DNA of 64,000 nt from JAJXWB01 sp964634325 (lineage in GTDB: Bacteria > Pseudomonadota > Alphaproteobacteria > Rhizobiales > Beijerinckiaceae), in contig CAZWJF010000014.1 of assembly GCA_964634325.1 (NCBI GenBank), positions 1 through 64,000 on the forward strand. Reading direction: 5' to 3'. The notes beneath the pieces are model-generated. The model had not been told where the DNA came from. It made no database searches and was given only the letters and a program-made list of their open reading frames with translations. Both the position numbers and the translations under genes were made by a program. Shown here piece by piece: positions 61,187-64,000 of this stretch. The stretch's first letter is position 1. Each line of letters starts with the position of its first letter.

Positions 61187-61398
61187 AAGTGATGATCCGC
61201 GAAACGCCGAAGGGGCTTTCGGCCTACGTCCCGAAAAAGGATCTCGAGGAGCTCGTCGTCGAAACGGAAAAGACGCCGATCTGGGGCGGCTCGATCAAAT
61301 TGAAGAACGGCTGGACGCTGGTGCTGCCGGACATGCCGGCGGAGACGAAGCTGCCGATCACCGTGAACGCCAAGAAGCTTGGAGGCGACGATGAGTGA
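61183..61398 (+). CDS. nifT: NifT/FixU protein
   Basis: 71-residue NifT (FixU) of unknown biochemical role, always tied to nif operons. Signature: MKVMIRETPKGLSAYVPKKD, then GGSIKLKNGW and LPITVNAKKLGG. The ATG at 61183 overlaps the nifZ stop. Its 3' end overlaps the SIR2-like gene by 8 bases. Confidence 0.92.
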   Translation: MKVMIRETPKGLSAYVPKKDLEELVVETEKTPIWGGSIKLKNGWTLVLPDMPAETKLPITVNAKKLGGDDE

Positions 61399-62245
61399 AC
61401 TCGCGACGCTCGCCGCATCCTCCTATTCGCCGGGCGACCTCGACCGCACGCTGACGGCTGTCGCAGACGGTCTGCGCGCAGGACGTCTCATTCCCTACAT
61501 CGGTCCTGGCGCGACCCCGGACGCCAGCGTTCCCACGACGCCGGAGGACATAGCCGCAGCGTTGCACAAGCGCGTTCCCGCGCCCGGCCGCATTCGCACG
61601 AACATGTGGTCGGTGGCGCAATTCATCGAACAGCGACGCCACCGCAAGACGCTCGTCGCTTTGATGTCGGACATCTTTCGCGAACCCGTGGCGCCGACGG
61701 AGCTGCACCGCAAGCTGGCCAGCCTGCCGATCCCGCTGATCGTCGACACCTGGTATGACGGCGCAATGCGCGCCGCGCTCGCGGATCGCGCGGACTGGGT
61801 GGAGATTCAGGGGATATCCCGCGCGCTCGAACACAGCGACATCTGGTTCAAAGCCTATGACCCGTCAGGCGCGCAGGTCGCGCCGGAAGCCGCCCATGCC
61901 GCGCGGACAATCCTCTACAAGCCGCACGGCGGCGTGACTCCGGCGCAGAACTTTCTCGTCGCCGACAGCGACTATGTCGAAGTTCTGACCGAGATCGACA
62001 TCCAGACCCCGATCCCGAATCAAGTGAAGCTAATCCGCGAAACACGGGGTTTCGTGCTCCTCGGCTGCCGCTTTCACGACCAGATGCTGCGCACCTACGC
62101 GCGACAGATCGCCAAAAGGTCGAAAGGCCCGCACTACGCCTTCGTCGATTCCGCGACGCTGACCCGCAACGAATTGAAATTCTTCGACGAGATCGGCGCG
62201 ATCCTGGTCGAGGCGCCGATCGCGGCCTTGAGCGAGCGGATATAA
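61391..62245 (+). CDS. SIR2-like protein in the nif operon
   Basis: 284 residues with a SIR2-like NAD-binding start (GRLIPYIGPGA, 31-41) and a late FVLLGCRFHDQMLRTYARQI, like the SIR2_2 group found in NAD-consuming defence and regulatory proteins. The classical zinc-finger cysteines are absent, so protein deacylation is not assured. GGAGG five bases before the ATG at 61391 decides the start, and overlap with nifT suggests coupled translation. I recall similar genes in other alphaproteobacterial nif clusters, but know no defined function. Confidence 0.78.
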   Translation: MSELATLAASSYSPGDLDRTLTAVADGLRAGRLIPYIGPGATPDASVPTTPEDIAAALHKRVPAPGRIRTNMWSVAQFIEQRRHRKTLVALMSDIFREPVAPTELHRKLASLPIPLIVDTWYDGAMRAALADRADWVEIQGISRALEHSDIWFKAYDPSGAQVAPEAAHAARTILYKPHGGVTPAQNFLVADSDYVEVLTEIDIQTPIPNQVKLIRETRGFVLLGCRFHDQMLRTYARQIAKRSKGPHYAFVDSATLTRNELKFFDEIGAILVEAPIAALSERI

Positions 62246-62273
62246 TCAAGTCTGTCGATCGCGCGCGGGGCCG

Positions 62274-62753
62274 TCAGCGATCGACGGGCAAGGGCTTTCC
62301 GGCCTTGTGCGCGGCGATCCATTTCTTCAGCTCCGCGACATGCTCCGCCTCTTCCTCGGTGAATTCCTTGGCGAGCGCGCGAATCTCCGGATCGTCCGTC
62401 GTCTCGAAGACGCTCCGGTAGTAGTCGTGACCGGCCATTTCGGCCTCGAGCGCGATTTCCAGCGCCTCTTCGCGTCCGATCATCGGATCGGCGGCCCAGA
62501 TCGCCGCAGTTTCCGGGTTCTCGAAGTCGCGCCATCCAAGGTTGTCGGCCGGAGCGTCCGGGACTTCGCGAAAACCCGCACGCGCCGTCGCGTCGGCGAG
62601 ATGCATCCTGGAATATTCCGACAATTGCCGAAACAGCTTGCCGACCTCGCGATTGCCCGAGGCTTCCATGGAATCCGCGAGTTCACCGTACCGGTCGGCC
62701 GCCTCCTTCTCGAGACGGATCGCATAGGCGAGAAAGTCTTCTACGGTCTGCAT
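62274..62753 (-). CDS. Ferritin-like (rubrerythrin-type) diiron protein
   Basis: 159-residue four-helix-bundle protein. Possible diiron ligands are Glu17 (RLEKEAADRY), His51 (SRMHLADA), Glu104 (EAEMAGHDYY), and Glu135/His138 (TEEEAEHVAEL); the C-terminal rubredoxin domain of true rubrerythrins is missing. It may reduce peroxide, store iron or protect nitrogenase (inference). The ATG at 62753 has GGGGAAA before it. A near-consensus sigma-54 promoter lies 40-55 bases upstream, so expression with nif genes is likely. Converges on the SIR2-like gene (28-base gap). Confidence 0.85.
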   Translation of the reverse strand: MQTVEDFLAYAIRLEKEAADRYGELADSMEASGNREVGKLFRQLSEYSRMHLADATARAGFREVPDAPADNLGWRDFENPETAAIWAADPMIGREEALEIALEAEMAGHDYYRSVFETTDDPEIRALAKEFTEEEAEHVAELKKWIAAHKAGKPLPVDR

Positions 62754-62792
62754 GTTCGTTTCCCCGATCATGATCGTATCGTGCGCGACGCG

Positions 62793-62808
62793 AGCAAGGC
62801 GCGAGCCA
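62793..62808 (-). promoter_or_regulatory. Sigma-54 promoter of the ferritin-like gene
   Basis: On the minus strand: TGGCTCGCGCCTTGCT. GG and GC are exactly ten bases apart and only one consensus position of TGGCACG-N4-TTGCW differs (T for A). The predicted start is about 30 bases before the ATG at 62753. I did not find a TGT-N10-ACA site close upstream. Confidence 0.7.
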
Positions 62809-62848
62809 GTTTCTGGCCCGCGCCCTGGTTCGCTTTCTTGAATTTCGG

Positions 62849-63217
62849 TCAGGCCGCGCCGCCCGGCGCGCCGGAGAATTTCACGAGAATGTCCTGATCG
62901 CGCACGATGTACTGACAGGCGAGCCGGTATTTCGGGGCGACGTCGTCGACTTCGGCCAGACGAATTTCCTCGGCCGTGATCTTGCCGAGGCCCTTGAGCT
63001 GATCCTTCTCCTTGTCGGTCAGCATCGAGCCCATCGTCTTGCCGGTGAGGGTGACCACCTCGATCAGGCACGAGCCGCAATTGCCTTCCTTGCAATCGTG
63101 CAGGATCGGGATTTTGTACGCTTCGGCGACGGAGAGAATGGTCTTGCGATCCCCGGCGACCGCATAGACGGTCACGTCCTTGTGCAAAATCGGGGATGAA
63201 AAGGTGACATTGGGCAT
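62849..63217 (-). CDS. [2Fe-2S] ferredoxin, nif-associated
   Basis: 122 residues with cluster ligands C42, C47, C50 and C101 (DCKEGNCGSCL and ACQY), the plant/adrenodoxin-type spacing CX4CX2CX50C. The region TLTGKTMGSMLTDKEKDQL between them is characteristic of nif-linked [2Fe-2S] proteins such as the Azotobacter Shethna/FeSII protein or Rhodobacter FdxD. It may donate electrons or form a protective complex with nitrogenase under oxygen stress. AAGGAG lies seven bases before the ATG. Divergent from nifH; the ferritin-like gene follows 95 bases downstream. Confidence 0.87.
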   Translation of the reverse strand: MPNVTFSSPILHKDVTVYAVAGDRKTILSVAEAYKIPILHDCKEGNCGSCLIEVVTLTGKTMGSMLTDKEKDQLKGLGKITAEEIRLAEVDDVAPKYRLACQYIVRDQDILVKFSGAPGGAA

Positions 63218-63252
63218 GACGCGCTCCTTGGCTTGAACCCGGGACGCCCTCA

Positions 63253-63267
63253 GCAAGGCGCATACCT
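63253..63267 (-). promoter_or_regulatory. Possible sigma-54 promoter of the [2Fe-2S] ferredoxin gene
   Basis: On the minus strand: AGGTATGCGCCTTGC followed by T. The GG-N10-GC spacing and the TTGCT half are right; the -24 half differs from TGGCACG in three places. It would start transcription about 24 bases before the ATG at 63217 and could use the same NifA site as nifH. Confidence 0.5.
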
Positions 63268-63405
63268 CGCCGCGTCCGGCGTTTGCGTGCGTTGCGCGCG
63301 ACAAGCGCGGCGTAAATTCTCCAAGCCCGTCCGAAGTGCGACAGCCCCTGTCGCATCGCCCCGTTCCGCCTGCTTTTGCGCGGTGCGACGCCATTGTCCG
63401 CGTTG

Positions 63406-63421
63406 TGTCGGGCACGCGACA
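63406..63421 (+). promoter_or_regulatory. NifA upstream activating site between ferredoxin and nifH
   Basis: TGT-CGGGCACGCG-ACA matches TGT-N10-ACA exactly and sits in a larger dyad with 7-base arms (TGTGTCG and CGACACA, 63404-63423). It is about 95 bases upstream of the nifH -24 element and about 145 bases from the divergent ferredoxin promoter, so it could serve both. A second dyad, TGCGACAG with CTGTCGCA (63338-63356), has unknown meaning. The rest of the 374-base region holds no gene. Confidence 0.82.
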
Positions 63422-63506
63422 CATTCGTTGGGCCGCGCAGGCCGCCGCGACATGCGGCGCGGGAAAAATCGCAGCAAATTCAGCGTGCCAATTCGAATGG
63501 AACCGC

Positions 63507-63521
63507 TGGCACGCGCATTGC
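63507..63521 (+). promoter_or_regulatory. Sigma-54 promoter of nifH
   Basis: TGGCACGCGCATTGC is a perfect -24/-12 element with GG and GC ten bases apart. The predicted transcript begins near 63532, giving a leader of about 60 bases before nifH. Confidence 0.92.
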
Positions 63522-63591
63522 GGACCTATTCGCCGAGCAGCGACGGATTGTTGCTCTCTCGGGGAAGGGCCCCACATCGCAGGAGACATTC

Positions 63592-64000
63592 ATGGGCAAG
63601 CTCCGTCAGATCGCGTTCTACGGAAAGGGCGGCATCGGCAAATCGACGACGTCGCAGAACACTCTCGCCGCGCTGGTCGAGATGGGTCAGAAGATCCTGA
63701 TCGTCGGCTGCGACCCCAAGGCGGATTCGACCCGCCTCATCCTCAACACCAAGCTGCAGGACACGGTGCTTGCGCTGGCGGCCGAAGCCGGTTCGGTCGA
63801 GGACCTCGAACTCGAGGACGTGCTGAAGATCGGCTACAAGGGCATCAAGTGCACGGAATCCGGCGGTCCGGAGCCGGGCGTCGGCTGCGCCGGCCGCGGC
63901 GTCATCACCGCCATCAACTTCCTGGAAGAAAACGGCGCCTATGACGACGTGGACTATGTGTCCTACGACGTGCTCGGCGACGTCGTCTGCGGCGGCTTCG
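63592..64000 (+). CDS. nifH: Nitrogenase iron protein NifH (3' end beyond the window)
   Basis: ATP-dependent electron donor of molybdenum nitrogenase; the first 136 residues are present. The P-loop is GKGGIGKS (11-18), followed by VGCDPKADSTRLIL. The shared [4Fe-4S] cluster ligands are Cys99 (GVGCAGRG) and Cys133 (DVVCGGF). Arg102 in CAGRG is the residue ADP-ribosylated by DraT in organisms that have it. AGGAG lies seven bases before the ATG, and a consensus sigma-54 promoter and NifA site precede it. nifD and nifK are expected just beyond the edge. Confidence 0.98.
   Translation, partial: MGKLRQIAFYGKGGIGKSTTSQNTLAALVEMGQKILIVGCDPKADSTRLILNTKLQDTVLALAAEAGSVEDLELEDVLKIGYKGIKCTESGGPEPGVGCAGRGVITAINFLEENGAYDDVDYVSYDVLGDVVCGGF

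Noticed and set aside
63472..63492. GCAAATTCAGCGTGCCA as a minus-strand sigma-54 promoter for the ferredoxin
   Set aside because: Spacing between the invariant pairs is 12 rather than 10 bases; the site at 63253-63267 has correct spacing and lies closer to the gene.
1..64000. tRNA, rRNA, CRISPR array, insertion sequence or prophage
   Set aside because: I looked for tRNA arm motifs, repeated spacer patterns, transposase motifs and phage structural genes and found none.

Overview
The window is GC-rich chromosomal DNA from a free-living, nitrogen-fixing alphaproteobacterium, most likely Hyphomicrobiales (Beijerinckiaceae/Methylocystaceae-like; genus not decided). The pointers are: an alphaproteobacterial-type NifA with the oxygen-sensitive cysteine motif; the nifB-ferredoxin-nifZ-nifT order; the aerobic (cob-type) B12 pathway; an intergenic small RNA of the alphaproteobacterial suhB/alpha-r8 type; and a palindromic repeat that reads MAGLVPAI, common in this order. 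I saw no rRNA, tRNA, CRISPR array, insertion sequence or phage gene.

Layout. 1-3.9 kb: folate/pterin genes (folP, running off the left edge; pterin carbinolamine dehydratase), a small secreted protein, metY and a hydrolase. 3.9-8.5 kb: acyl-CoA ligase, thiolase-like/DUF35 pair and CoA-transferase, i.e. CoA-thioester metabolism. 8.5-12.3 kb: a lysoplasmalogenase-like membrane protein, then an unusual LysR regulator with two DNA-binding domains, divergent from two lower gallate/protocatechuate 4,5-cleavage genes (galC, galD). 12.3-20.2 kb: DEAD-box helicase, hydrolase, YghU-like GST, a family-8 glucanase fused through a membrane helix to a degenerate GGDEF domain, a RecD-like helicase and a MarR regulator. 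20.2-25.8 kb: surface-glycan genes (glycosyltransferase, two FkbM methyltransferases, a sugar C-methyltransferase, an acyltransferase). 25.9-30.1 kb: feruloyl-CoA synthase with a striking AT-rich palindrome, a membrane protein, a Cys-rich exported protein, the small RNA and an esterase.

30.1-44.8 kb is a large cobalamin island: cobW-N-G-H-I-J on the minus strand behind a cobalamin riboswitch, cobK on the plus strand, cobL-E-M-B on the minus strand, and cobO-cobQ divergent from cobW. Nearly all minus-strand genes overlap by four bases (ATGA, GTGA or TTGA), which implies translational coupling. 44.8-51.1 kb: an aldehyde dehydrogenase, a GST, an ABC substrate-binding protein broken by a one-base frameshift, and korAB (2-oxoacid:ferredoxin oxidoreductase) with an FNR/FixK-like box upstream. 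51.1-56.2 kb: rmuC and an operon of two WS/DGAT acyltransferases flanking a hydrolase.

56.5 kb to the right edge is a nif cluster: nifA, then nifB-fdxN-LRV protein-nifZ-nifT-SIR2-like on the plus strand, a ferritin-like protein and a [2Fe-2S] ferredoxin on the minus strand, and nifH running off the edge. I could locate NifA upstream sites and sigma-54 -24/-12 promoters for nifB and nifH by eye, and probable sigma-54 promoters for the ferritin-like and ferredoxin genes. The accessory iron-sulfur and diiron proteins are therefore probably expressed with nitrogenase. KorAB could supply it with reduced ferredoxin (inference).
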